This document shows positions 1-11,526 of a stretch of DNA of 64,000 bases, one piece after another; within the stretch, counting starts at the first letter, position 1, and the number at the start of each line of letters is the position of its first letter. The translations under genes were made by a program, and so were the position numbers. Source of the stretch: Dipteronia dyeriana (lineage: Eukaryota > Streptophyta > Magnoliopsida > Sapindales > Sapindaceae). The notes under the pieces were generated by a model, which worked only from the letters and a program-made list of their open reading frames with translations, had not been told where the DNA came from and searched no databases. The stretch lies in the NCBI GenBank assembly GCA_032871835.1, contig CM065297.1, positions 24,049,098 through 24,113,097 on the forward strand, in the 5' to 3' direction.

Positions 1-631
1 CCTGACATCTACTTTATAGTGGGAGTAGTCAGTAGGTTTCAGTCCAACCCAAGATTGGATCATTGGATTCCTGTAAAGGTCATTCTCAAGTATCTTCAGG
101 TAACGAGAATCTATATGCTAGTATATTCCGGGCAGGATTTGATCCCCGTTAGAATTTATAGATTCTAACTTCCAGTCAGACAGAGATTCTAGAAAATCCA
201 CATCTGGGTCAGTATTCACCCTTGGTGGTGGAGCCATAATATAGAGGAGTGTCAAACAATCATGTATTGCTAATTTCACTATGGAAGCCGAATATGTAGC
301 CACTTGTGAAGCAGTTAAGGAGACTGTATGGCTCCGTAAGTTCTTGTGTGATTTGAAAGTTGTTACAGATCTAGAAAGGCCCATCATATTTTATTGTGAT
401 AATAGTGGTGTTGTGGCTAATTCCAAAGAATTAAGAAGCCAAAAAAGAGGGAAGCATATAGAGAGGAAGTATCATCTCATCAGGAAGATAGTGTAGAGAG
501 GAAATATCTCCATGACCAAGATAACATTGCAGGACAATCATACTGATTCATTTACAAGGACCTTAGTGGCTAAAATATTTGAAGGTCACCTAGAGGCTTT
601 AGGATTACGAGATATGTCTCACATGTTTTAG
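1..631 (+). pseudogene. Ty1/copia element C1, 3' end of pol (RT C-terminus and RNase H)
   Basis: The left edge of the window cuts into a copia polyprotein. Translated pieces read as the end of reverse transcriptase (GVVSRFQSNP, then ILKYLQ) followed by RNase H, with the open stretch 281-496 holding MEAEYVATCEA, the YCDNSGVVANS block and RGKHIERKYHLI. These are diagnostic of plant copia RNase H. The frame is broken by indels near 150-250 and by a stop after IVRKIV-like residues at about 494, and ends in a terminal stop at 629-631. The same region of element C2 (25750-26380) is clearly the same family, so C1 and C2 are sister copies. It once encoded the RNA-degrading step of reverse transcription and is now non-functional. 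The rest of C1 lies left of the window. Confidence 0.9.
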
Positions 632-633
632 TG

Positions 634-645
634 AAAGTGGGAGAT
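634..645 (+). promoter_or_regulatory. Polypurine tract of copia C1
   Basis: The purine run AAAGTGGGAGA lies just after the pol stop and directly before the LTR start TGTTGG. This is where plus-strand DNA synthesis is primed in LTR retrotransposons. The same run (AAGTGGGAGA) precedes the LTR of C2 at 26382-26393. Confidence 0.75.
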
Positions 646-1439
646 TGTTGGAGTTTTTGCCCTAAAGCTTGTAATATTTAAATGATAATAAATTATAAAT
701 TAAAGTAGGTTTTTCATTCTATAAATTTGTCTCATACATTGATATCATGTGTACTTAACATTCAAGATTAATGGATATAATCTCTAACTGATTATATGAG
801 TGTCATATACAGTTTAAGATGAGAAATCTAAAAAGTTCGTAGATAGCAAATAGAGCAAGGTACTTTATTTGTAGTTAATCTACAGTTGCAGTCCATTCCG
901 CAATATACGATAGTCATATCCTAAACTATTCATATGTTGATATGAGAATGGAGGCACCTTATATGATATGATCTTTATATGATATGATCTTATAGGACTA
1001 GGTCACGATCTATTTGAATCTCTCAAAGATCCGTTACATGATAAGATTCATATATATCGACAAAGAATGGCTATATATAGGTGATCTTAATCCTGAGTAT
1101 CTTATCAAATTCTTTAGGTTAGATCGTGGTTTTTGATATACCATGGGTGAGATCGAAGTTGCATTCCCGATCAATAACTTCGTATGTTGGAATCACAGTT
1201 TGGCTTGTGGCTGGGAAGGTCTGTACACAATAATGGAATCCACTCTTGTTTAGGAGAAGTAGATAGTTGTACCTTTAGAGTGCGTTTAGCACGGAGAAAT
1301 GACAGGACAAGGTGGGACTAGACTGAACTGGACAGGACTGGACATGTCGTTCTATATTGTGTTTGGAAGGTCTGGACAAAACTGTAAACTATACTGTTAT
1401 ACGTTTGGTATGATTGGGACATGACGAAACAAGGGGTTC

Positions 1440-1868
1440 AAATGACCAGAGTACCCCTCTTATATATATAACAACATAGACTATAATATTATATGATAAT
1501 ATATAATAATATTATATATAATAATCTATAACATATTATAATGTATATATATATATATATTACTTGATATTAATATATATTATTATAGAATATTACATGT
1601 ATTATATTATTATATAAAATAATAATATATATATGATATATAATATTAAATATTAGTATATACAGAAAGTATAATATTTCTATATATTATATAATGTATA
1701 ATATATATATATATTTATATATTATAAATAATATTATATAGGTAATAATATTATTATATTTAATATATTATTATATATAATAATAAAATAAAATATATTA
1801 TATTTATGTAATATATAGATATATAATATATTTATATTTAATATACTATATTATGTATATTATAATAT

Positions 1869-1912
<44 letters not shown>

Positions 1913-1925
1913 TATATATTATGTG

Positions 1926-1980
<55 letters not shown>

Positions 1981-2345
1981 AATATAAATATATATCCCAT
2001 ATATAATAATAATGTTTAATATAATATATATATATATATATATATATTATATTTAATAATAATATACATAAATTATATATTTTTTATATATATTATAATT
2101 ACATATATAATATAATATAATATAATATAATATTCTTATATTAAACATTATTATTATATATAGGATATATATATATATATATATTATTATAATTTTTATA
2201 TATGTATATATAAACACATAATATATATTATTTATATATTATAATAATATATATCAAATAATAATTTTAATGTAAATATAATATATCTATATATATTATA
2301 TAATATTATTTATGTAATTATAATATATATATATATATATTATAA
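1440..2345. repeat. AT-rich block with a long near-perfect palindrome
   Basis: About 900 bp made almost only of A and T, with several (TA)n runs of 20-50 bases. It is not a simple run. The piece at 1988-2025 (CCCATATATAATAATAATG) returns inverted at about 2138-2172, and CATATATATTATGTGTTT at about 1909-1926 returns inverted at 2205-2230. The two arms are centred near 2075-2090 and extend roughly 1860-2340. The transcript or single strand could fold into a very long hairpin. Confidence 0.8.
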
Positions 2346-2530
2346 TTTAATATATAATTTATTGGACATGATTGTAATTGTTTGAAAATTTAAAGGGTAA
2401 ATTGGTTTATTTGACACTTGTCCCATATCTTGGGACAAGCTGTCATAGGGTCTTGGGTGAGACAGTTTTTTGTGATTTTTGTCCCACCTTGTCTCGTCCT
2501 GTCCCATGCTAAGGACGCGCCAAACGTGGG

Positions 2531-3197
2531 ATGAAAAGTCCTCATTTGTTGAATGGCTTATTTCGTGAATAACCACATTGTTGGGGTTCATATAAGGGTA
2601 GCTTAGGCTCTCAAGACCTCAATAGGAGAAGCACCAAAGGTAAAATTCTTGTGCTTACTTACTTTGAAGAGATAGTTGCACACACTCACATATTCTTGCA
2701 TAACTCTTGATCTTATATGTTGAAGGTTTTCTTGTGTGCATTTTAGTTTAAATGACTCTTGTTGACCTATTTGCATCTTGCTATGAAAGTTGTATGTCAT
2801 GCTAGGCATTAAAATAGGATGCAATTTCATCACTCTTAAACTTATTGTTTTTGTGCATTTTAGTGTTGACAAAATAGGCCTTGCGCTGGTGGTGCGATAC
2901 TCGACCAGCGCACCCCACCAGCGCAACATTCGCAGTGGACTGTCACTAGTGTTGCCCACTGGGTTGTGTTGTTGCACCTATGCAAAGAAGCAAAAAGTGG
3001 GTGTGCGCTACTCGACTAGCGCATCCCCACCAGCGCAAACATTCCAGTGGTTTTGCGCTTGTGTTGCACCACTCGCTAGCGCCTATTGAAATTTTTAGGC
3101 AGTGCGCTGGTGGTGAGCTACTCGACCAGCGCATCTCACCAGTGCACAATGAAGAAGTTGGAAAGTTTTTTCCAAAACGACATCACTTTGTTTGGAT

Positions 3198-3256
<59 letters not shown>

Positions 3257-4140
3257 TATTGTCTTAAGGTCGTGTAAGAGTTCAAAAGATCATATATTTT
3301 CCTTAGAACACATTTCAAAGGAAAAACACTTCCAAGAAATCATTTTTACTCACTCTAAGCATTCCCATGAGCATCAAAACTTCATCTTGCATCTTCTAAA
3401 GTTCATCTAGATTGCATCTATGGATAGGGTTGCTTCATCACATCTTGTTTGGTAAGCTCTTCACTATATTCTTACAAGTTAAGTGTTTATGCTTGCTAAG
3501 CCATATCTTTAATTAATTGTATTCTCTTAGAATATTTCTAGATACAAATTAGAGATTGTTGTGATGACATGATTGAGTATTGTATTGTGATAGCTTCATA
3601 GGATTGTTTGATCTATGTTTAGCTAAGCTATTTGAATATGTCATTTAGCACTTGATATCTAGGATTGCATTAATTGTCATCTCATTATCCTAGATAAGCA
3701 TATAGGGTTTCCTAGCCTTGTTTGTTCTTTGAATATCATCATATATTCACTTAGGACACTTTATCTCTTCATTGAGAAGTAAGACTTGTGTTGCTTCCGG
3801 GAGTAGGTAGCTTAAAGCACAAGCAAGATGAACTAGGTTCACTTATACCAGGATTAGGTAGTAATAGTGGATTAAACCGGGATTAGGCTGTAATTCCTTG
3901 CCATTAGTGGATTCGAGGTTCTAGTGTGGTGCACTCATCATCCCGTGGTTTTTCCCATTTGAAAGGTTTCCACGTATATCACAAGTGTCGTTTATATTTC
4001 CGTATTTTTACACTTGTGATTTTATTGTAACTAGCTAGGGTCATTTTCGTAAACTTGATCTTTAACGAAAATTGGGTAAATTTATTTAAAATCTATTCAC
4101 CCCCCCCCCCCCCCCTCTAGATTAATACTAAGCACGCCAT
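2531..4140 (+). other. LTR-like insertion inside the Harbinger-like element, with hairpin repeats
   Basis: This stretch separates the internal and the outer MITE termini. It has no protein-coding ORF I trust. A possible LTR start, TGTTGGGGTTCATATAAG, lies at 2579. Three imperfect repeats about 110 bp apart (near 2882, 2998 and 3101) each hold GCGCTGGTGG...CTCGACCAGCGC, which is self-complementary. A (TA)n run occupies 3199-3253 and a run of 16 C lies at 4100-4115 followed by TCTAG, a layout seen near the ends of some plant copia LTRs. I found no matching 5-bp duplication, so a solo LTR is only a suggestion. Confidence 0.4.
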
Positions 4141-5460
4141 AATATTTGTTTCATGGGACAAGAACAAACTGTCTCAAGTTGTCATGTCCTGTCCCGCATA
4201 CCAAACGCACCCTTAAGGGTTGATTTGAGGCTTGAATAACATGATCGCCCTCCTTCTTTCATAAAGGAATTTAATATTTATTATTCATTAGAGAATCAAT
4301 GGTACTTAATGGAAAAGATATAATTGGAGGGGTATAACATAATTTATTCCCCAGCTCTAATTATGAATTACTTGTGGAGGGTCGTACCATATGTAATAGA
4401 TATCGATGGACACTTAGTTTTTGGTTTGTACAAAAACATCTACAGTTACGATAGTGCAGCCTCGAATTTTTAGTGGAGTAACTTAGAGGTTAATAATCAT
4501 GAATATTAATTAAAGAGTTTACTTAATTTTTATAAGGATTATTGGAACTCAAGACTGTGGGTCTATTAGGTCCCATTGATAGCCCATAACTTTGATGGCA
4601 ACAAGGGTCACGGTTAATTAATTGGATAATCCAATTAAATACGTTACGAAAGTAACAAGAAATTTATTTAGGGAATTTAATAAATGATGAGATTATTTAA
4701 TTAATATATTAATAATAAAATTAATTAAATAATTAGATTAATTAAGTAATAAATTAACAATTGAGAATTATTAATTAATTATTAATTGGAGGTTATAGGT
4801 TCAAACCATGACTGAGACAAATGATAAAATAATAAGATTATTTTATTTCCTAACTAGGTCAAGTGTTCAAGTCTTAGTGAACTAGGGTTATGTGGGATTT
4901 GGAATCCTATACTACCTAGGACAATTAAATACTAATTATCTTATTTTGATTAGGATTAGTGTCTTGTTTTTAAAAAAATATCTAGAGATATTTTCTTATT
5001 AAAAACGCACAGACATAGCAATTTTGAGAAACAAGAAAGGGTGCAGCCACACAAAAAGAAAAAAACTAGAAAAAGGGTGCGGCCACAAAAAGAAAAAAAG
5101 AAGAAAGAAGTTGGGGTTCAACCAAATCAAACAATTTTTTTCTTTATTATTCAAGTAGTCGAATTCTCCATACACAAAGCAAGAGTTGTTTTGTGTATTT
5201 TCTTTAACCTCCATATAACTTCCTGATGTCCATAACGTGCACGCGCAGTTATCGAAACTTGGGAGATAGCGAGGAAAATCCGGTCGTACAAATCGGAAAG
5301 CTATATCAAGAAGTGAAAGAACGAAGGGGTTAGCCTGTAGGTATGATTTCGAATCTTACCTGTTATTTATTTTTAAATATCGTACACGGTTCATAGATTT
5401 GTTAAATTATTTTAAAAAAGTTTTGAAATTCCCTTCTGATGTGCGACTCTATAGCTTACA

Positions 5461-7484
5461 ATCAAGTGCTAGACTAACACATAAAATGCCCAACTAGGAT
5501 ATTGAGGAACAATCAATAAATCTAAGTTGTCAATATCTAAATGCAAAACATAAAGACTTAGCTAGATGTTATCAATGACAAAACAATAATAGCTATCACA
5601 CAATTCGTACATGCCCATACATGTATTCTTAATTAGTTGGGTAGAGAATTGCCAACAAACTAATTGTTATACATATTCATAAACCTTGACTAGATGATTA
5701 ATAAGACAATTTATCAACATAGCCATCAATAAATGTGTTGTATTTATGACCTAGCTTTTTAGGCAAAAATGACCTAATCAATTAAGCTATCAAAATACAA
5801 ATTCAATCATGTTATCAATCAAATTAATAATGCATTCAAAAATGATTTCTAAAAATTGTATGTATTAAAAACGAATTCTTGGACGTAAAGAACAATAAAT
5901 GAAGATGAGATGTTTGTTCTTACTTATCAAGTCAAGATTGATGAAGACCCATGCAAGATTGATGCAATGGATGCATGTGTTTTGGGTTCGGAGAGTTAAT
6001 GAAGCTTAAGGGAAGCTTTCTCTCTCAAATCTCTCTCTTTCTCTCTCAAATCTCTCTCTTTCTCTCACTAGGATTTCTGTAAATGCAGAAGAGTTGTAGA
6101 AGAAGAAGAGAAAGAGGGGTTTTCATACTGACCAAAACCGAGTGGGTGTGAAAAGATCATTTTGTCCTGTCAGGTGCAATTCGGAGGTCACATTCAGCGA
6201 TCAATGTCACCGCTGATCCAACCATCATTTTGCACCAGACATTCTGGACGCAATTCGATGGTCACCCAACCATCGATCAAACCACTGAATCTCACTGGAT
6301 TCAAACGGTGCCCAATTCGACAGTTATGTCAATCGCCGATCACAACCGTCGGTCACAAACCAAAACCTCTGGTTTCAAATGGCGGTCCATTCGGCGGTCA
6401 CCATAACTACAGATAATGACCACCGATCGACACCTGGAAAGGACAACTTCCAGAGCGGTCAAACATCACGCTAAAAACTCTAGCGCACCAACATTCAAGC
6501 ATCCGCGTGCAAGCACAGATGTTTCCGATCAAACATCGAAAAATGAATTACTCCATACAAAACCACAGTTAAATCTAGAAATGAAGTGCAAGTGTGATTG
6601 TGAAGGAATGCACATATGAGCAACAAGGAATAAATGCATGTCAATACAAATGCATGTAAGTGTATGTGCAATGTGTAAATGATGCACACATATAAGCAAT
6701 AAAGGACACAAATACAAGGTAAACAAAGCATGCATGAAGTGTGTGTGTGTGCACCTAAACTCTTCAAGAGACAAAGTCAAGTGAATATACCTTTCGCTCA
6801 TGAAGTCATGAAGATGTTTGGAAGCTTGCATTGATAATCATTAAGAGGACCTAAGCTACCCATTACACAATCATCTCCAATGTGGAGTAATTTGTCATGA
6901 AATAAGCTAATAACAAAATAGAGGTCCTTAAATACACTTTTTTAAAATTAAATTTTTAATTATATATGTAAATTTACTTAACTACCTGTAATTCAATTGA
7001 AATATTTTTTTTCCTTACTAAGTTTTTATATCGCTGAGTCTTTCTTGGTAAGATTTTTAATGAGGCAATCATGAAATAGTATTCTTCATAAATAAATAAA
7101 ATTCATTTCTTTACCTATATTTTTTTATCCAACTTACACTTACACAATTTTTATTAAATAAATAACTTCATATTTTCATCTATTTTTTATTTTCTTACAT
7201 CTTTAATATTTATTTATTCTTCTAATTATTTTATTAAACAAATCTATTTATTTATTTTATTTTATTTTATCAAACAAAAATAATAAATAAGATAAACAAA
7301 TTACAATAAAAATACATATATTAAATTGTAAAAATAATATTATAACAAATAAATTTAATACTTTCTTAAATTATTTAAAAAAACAACTTAAAACTTAAAA
7401 AAAAAAAGTGGACTAGCCTGTTAAGACCCGCCAGGCTGGCATGCCATACAGTGCTGTGCCATGCCTCTCTTCTCCTTAACGGGC
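5461..7484. other. Unassigned AT-rich spacer between C1 and G1
   Basis: No ORF with recognisable protein similarity. 6018-6072 is a CT-rich tract (CTCTCTCTTTCTCTCTCAAAT repeats). 6170-6540 is less AT-rich and full of CGGTCA/CGATCA motifs, reminiscent of LTR promoter regions, and may be part of a degraded minus-strand LTR. 6900-7400 is very AT-rich with poly-A runs. 7408-7484 is abruptly GC-rich (GGCTGGCATGCC, GCTGTGCCATGCC) and resembles the GC-rich ends of the hAT-like element at 54029-55225. The sequence right of G1 (28706-28780) has the same character, so G1 may have landed in such an element. Confidence 0.4.
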
Positions 7485-8719
7485 TGATGCAGTATTTTTG
7501 ATCTTACTCAATTTAAAAGATATATTCGTTCATTGAGATTGGTTATTCAAAGTAGTTGAAAATAATTAACTCGACTAACCTAACTACATGCAATAAAAGT
7601 AGATGACATAATGCTTGTCTTGGATTGGTATTTTAATTCACTAATACGTAAAAATGTAATAAACTAATTAACACAAAAGCTCACACAAATATCTGAATAT
7701 GAGAGAAACGCTAGGGAATTAATGCAACCTAATTAAACTATTCAATGTAATCCACAAGTCTCATTAAGGCACTTTAATCCAATTAGTAGGGTTTGTTTTC
7801 TTGAAGCACTAAATCCTTCCCACTACTCACACACGGTCGTGCAATGAGCAATGGTTAGAATTAATTTCCATTTAAAACTCTAAACCAAAACACACATATC
7901 AACTCAGTTATTAAGCTAGTAGCCAAGGATTAAATGGGATGGTCACCCACCTCTAACCTCAAACCTCAAACCTCATATATAAACTAATCCTAACAATATT
8001 CACTGATGTCTCAAGTGAATATATGTAAAGGAATTAGAGCAAGTATTTCAATAAAAGAAACTAACAATGAATTTAATTAAAACTATTTGACCATAAATTG
8101 CAAGAGTTGTTCAACCGGTTACATTAATCCCCTAACTTAGATATTAGTTACACAAAAAGGAAAAGAAATAAAACAAAGAAGAGTTAATGAAGAAACTCAG
8201 GTTGGTCATTTGAGGTTCCTTGATTTGTAATCTTCCTCTTCTTGCTTTACAAGGTTCCAAGATGGATGGAGGAATAAAAATGTTTAACGATGGTGATTGA
8301 AGGGTAAAGGTGTCCAAAAGTTCGTGTGGCTAATCTTCATTACTAGAATCTAAGATAGGTATTTATATGGGTCCAAAAATAGGTCAGGAATCAACCTAGA
8401 AACACGTGCCTATAGACTGTCACCTCCTTGGATGTCACTGTTGTCCATGACGACATGATGACCGCGACACTTTGCTGCTTCGATTCTGTGTCTTCTTTCC
8501 AGGTGACACTAATTAGGAAAGTTTCTATCGCCTGATTTATTGCGATCTCGTGTCTTTTTGTTCAAGTTTCCAAATTCCAGCTCTTTTGGACACCAACTTC
8601 ACTCATTTCTCCCATATGAAAACACTTAATCGAGCCATTAAATATTTAGTTTTACCCGAGAATTGGGCAACAAGCTTAGGAAGGGGGACTCGAAATCTAG
8701 TGTTATAATGGCTCGATCA
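7485..8719 (-). repeat. 3' LTR of G1
   Basis: Read on the minus strand it starts TGATCGAGCCATTATAACAC and ends ACTGCATCA, 1235 bp. It matches the other G-family LTRs: 13265-14705, 19212-20620, 22448-23444 plus 28385-28705, 57375-58637 and 58807-61292. The U3 part holds GTCGTCATG...GACCGCGACA-type hairpin motifs (about 8410-8560). A TATAAATA box lies at 8360-8367 on the minus strand, within the conserved context GGACCCATATAAATACC, which is the likely promoter. Confidence 0.9.
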
Positions 8720-10700
8720 ACACCCTAAAACCTAGACTTTTGCTCGTTCTCGAACAAAATCAAGACGAACAAAAACAAACAAAAACAAACAGTAAAACAA
8801 CACAAAGATTTGATAAAAAGATATTGAAACAACAATAACCCAGAAGCCTTATTCTCAACTAGTGATGAGATACAAATAAGTGCGTATAAGGAGAGTAGAT
8901 ACATGTAAAACATTCTCAAGCAACTCGAAGGCACTCACAGGACACTCGAACAATACGAATCCCATACCTAAAGTGCTCTCATTCTGGGAACTGCTCACCC
9001 TCACACCTCAAACGTAATTCACTTTGACTTTAAACCTCATGTGAACATTCTCTTTTCTTTCCTCTCTAAGTCCTAAGTTCTCACTCATACAAAGTATGCA
9101 AGGATAGAGTTATGCATGGTAATCAACTACTTGCATACAATAAGAAATGAAACGTTATTATTTTGGTTAACAAGCCTAGGAAGTGAATCAAATGTCATAG
9201 ACGTGGAAGATCATGCTTCAACAAACATTCCCAATCTAGATTTCATAGTAGATCATTTAGGTCATTCCTTTGGTTGTAATGGGGCCATTAAATGAAATAC
9301 GGTGAACAAAGAATAGGGAATGGAATTCAAAAGTCACCAGTCATGCTATGACACTACATGATACATCCAATAATTTAACTCTATTCATTTCACACTTGGA
9401 CTAGTGCTTTGGCTTAACCTTCCATTACAATTGTGCTACACTTGTACTCTACCTTATGAGTACTTACAACTAACACCCAAGACTCTTGTGCATTTTCATT
9501 TTCCTTCCTCAACTTTTTCTTTTTGCACAATTTGAACACTTTACAATTTTAACATTTATAGCTCATAAGTGCATATTTTCACACTTTTACATTTGTGAGC
9601 CATTTGCTTTGCACATTCACAATTTATAGCCTAAAAGAAACGTCAACTTTTCATATTTAGAGCTTTTTCCACCTTTCAACCACTACACAACACATCCTAA
9701 CAAGATTGACAACGATGGTAGGCATGTGTTTATGTTAAGACAGTAGGCATATGTTTATGTTAAGGCTATATGGTATATTGTGGTTCCAAAATAAGGTAAG
9801 TGTTTGGCCTCAAAATTGGCTTGGGAGCACACAACTAGGACATGGAATGTATTTAGGCTAATTTGAGTAGTTAAACACACACATTGTCTAAAATCATTTT
9901 CACCATTTCATCTCTCATGGGAATATAAATATCCATCAAGCAATCCATACAAATAATGCAATGTAATGTCTTACGGCAAATGTTGCACGTGACGAGATAA
10001 GTGTTTAGGATGAAACAATGATAACACCCAAATGAGATTTTTAAGGCTTGTGTTTGTGAACACACTAGGTAGTCTCCACTATTAGAACGAGGTGTTTGAG
10101 CACCAAGTTCCCTAAACTTGAACACAATAGGATGAGACAAACCCAAGAAGTGCAAGTGAGACCCTAGGGCGACAACAAGATGGGCAATCGAGCACATTAT
10201 GTATAAATTAACTCTCACAAATACAAACTCAAAGCATCACATCCAAGCTACTTGAAGCACAAAAATTTTGGCCATAAGACTTTTTGAAAATTTTGACACA
10301 AACCAAAAATTTGGACTCAAAAAAATAAAATTCAAACTAGTGTCGACATCCCTAAACCTAAACTCAACATTAATGAGAGCCCAACGGAAAGGCGTCTACA
10401 CCACAAACAAACACAACACTTAAACTAAAAAGAAAACACACAAAAGCTCGATCAATATGGCATGTAAAAGCTCCTAAAGGAAAAAAAACATCAACCACAT
10501 CAAAATACAACGCACACCCTTATTCTAAACATTAAAGCAATAAAATAGATAAAAAAAAACTACAATGGTAAAATATCCAAAATAAAATATGCAAGGTATG
10601 AAAATTGAAATAAAAGTACTAGAAGAATAAACAGTTCTAGAACAAAATCATCAACATGGATCTAAACAACTATGAAGGAGGTGGTGGTGGCCATGAGGTT
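8720..10700 (-). other. Non-coding 3' internal region of G1
   Basis: This region aligns with 17250-19211 of G2 over most of its length, including TTAGAATAAGGGTGTG and AGTGGAGACTACCTAGTG. Short ORFs here are shared with G2 but do not look conserved as protein (see rejected items). The last bases before the LTR (CTAGGTTTTAGGGTGT on the minus strand) are a decayed form of the purine tract seen in G2. The region probably carries RNA signals rather than protein. Confidence 0.6.
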
Positions 10701-10707
10701 CCGGACA

Positions 10708-11526
10708 TCAAATCTTTCCCTTTCCAACCAGCCTTAGCTGTTGCTCTGTCCTCTGTCTCTTTTCTTGATATCTCCATAACCCTACGGACAGTAACGTTCT
10801 CCTTTGAAACTTATGGTTCGTCGATCGGGTGAACTGAAAATGGACGCTGGTATCTTGGAACTGGATATGGGTATTCAGAACCTGATCCTGAAGCTCCACT
10901 CTCGAACCATGGAAGATAGGTCGAAAATCTGATACTAGAGGTATGGGCTGGTAACTTGGAGCTGGATATAGATGCCAAGGATATGGAACTAGTTTCATCT
11001 CTTTCTCATATGGCCAGAGGTTGAGCTCCTGTCTCAACTCCATAATATCATACTGGAACCCTGTATCGACCAAATCTATCTTATCCATAAACCTCTGCTC
11101 CATCCACTGCATATGTGTAGTATTGAGTCACGGGTCTCACTAGGGAGGTTCTCATCATTCCTTGTACTGTAGTTGGGAGCCTCATCCAAATCATCCTTTA
11201 TCTACTAACCCTGGTCGAATCCCTTGTCCTCCTCATCTGACTCATCGTGGACCACTCTATCTATTTTCTTCTAGGGCCAACTGCTCTCTCCTCTTTCAGG
11301 TCTCATCAGACGTCGTCCGAAAAATAGTGAATACCATGTATGGATCCCAAAGTCAGGCCCGGTCTCTACGAACACATCGGTCTTCATGTCAACTCCTGTA
11401 TCATGACAGTAAAAGTTACCAAACAAGGGAACACCATTGCTTCCTTTCCTATCGTATATGGCGATGCCTTGTGAATCTCTATTTTCACAATCACCCCTAT
11501 AATGAGAGAATGTCCAATCTCTATTT
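10708..11526 (-). pseudogene. Degraded downstream part of the G1 cargo ORF
   Basis: Two open stretches follow the cargo domain on the minus strand. One is at 11588-11271 and overlaps in another frame. The other is at 11112-10708, starting MQWMEQRFMDKIDL, rich in Pro, Tyr, Gln and Arg and ending QRTEQQLRLVGKGKI. The second looks like a proline/tyrosine-rich linker followed by a charged tail. I recognise no domain. Stops and frame changes separate it from the upstream ORF, so it is probably the broken C-terminus of the same protein. G2 has no counterpart. Confidence 0.35.

Larger units (their letters stand above)
1278..4212. mobile_element. PIF/Harbinger-like non-autonomous element nested in the C1 LTR
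   Basis: The element is flanked by TTA on both sides (1275-1277 and 4213-4215). Its ends are inverted: left GAGTGCGTTTAGCACGG, right (reverse strand) GGGTGCGTTTGGTATGCGGGAC, followed on both sides by GACAGGAC-type sequence. A TTA duplication with a GGGTGCGTTTGG-type terminus fits the PIF/Harbinger superfamily. Comparison with the empty site in the C2 LTR (CTCTTAAGGGTTGATT) confirms the insertion. No transposase ORF is visible. A third copy of the terminal sequence lies inside at about 2480-2525 (GACAGGACGAGACAAGG on the reverse strand), so the 2.9 kb is composite: a short MITE of about 1.25 kb plus a further insertion. Confidence 0.7.
646..5460 (+). repeat. 3' LTR of copia C1, interrupted by a nested Harbinger-like insertion
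   Basis: It begins TGTTGGAGTTTTTGCCCTAAAG directly after the purine tract and can be followed line by line against the C2 LTR (26394-28379): both have the CTAACTG/CGAACTG region, the cyclic ATATGATATGATC blocks, the TACACAATAATGGAATCCAC segment and AAGGGTTGATT. The match is interrupted at 1275-4215 by a transposon with TTA duplications and resumes at AAGGGTTGATTTGAGG. Without the insertion the LTR is about 1.9 kb, close to the 1986 bp of C2. The right end is uncertain. I place it at the last base that still aligns loosely (about 5460), where C1 has diverged. Confidence 0.7.

Noticed and set aside
3086..3410. Isoleucine/tyrosine-repeat ORFs at 3086-3410 and 44432-44720
   Set aside because: Translation of (TA)n runs.
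6162..6416. Possible exon at 6162-6619, GC-richer than its surroundings
   Set aside because: No domain, no splice context, and the composition is explained by CGGTCA-type repeated motifs, more like an old LTR.
8725..8934. Short hydrophobic ORF just before the G1 3' LTR, with a match in G2 at 18991-19323, possibly env-like
   Set aside because: The start is GTG, the hydrophobic character comes from T-rich DNA, and the end reads through the purine tract and into the LTR. No real protein signal.
9871..10218. 115-codon ORF in the 3' region of G1 with a counterpart in G2 (17767-18125), including a Cys-rich CNICRKTLHCIICMDC part
   Set aside because: The first codon is GTG, G2 has a stop in the middle, and differences between the copies fall freely at replacement positions, also in the Cys residues. 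It looks like shared non-coding DNA.
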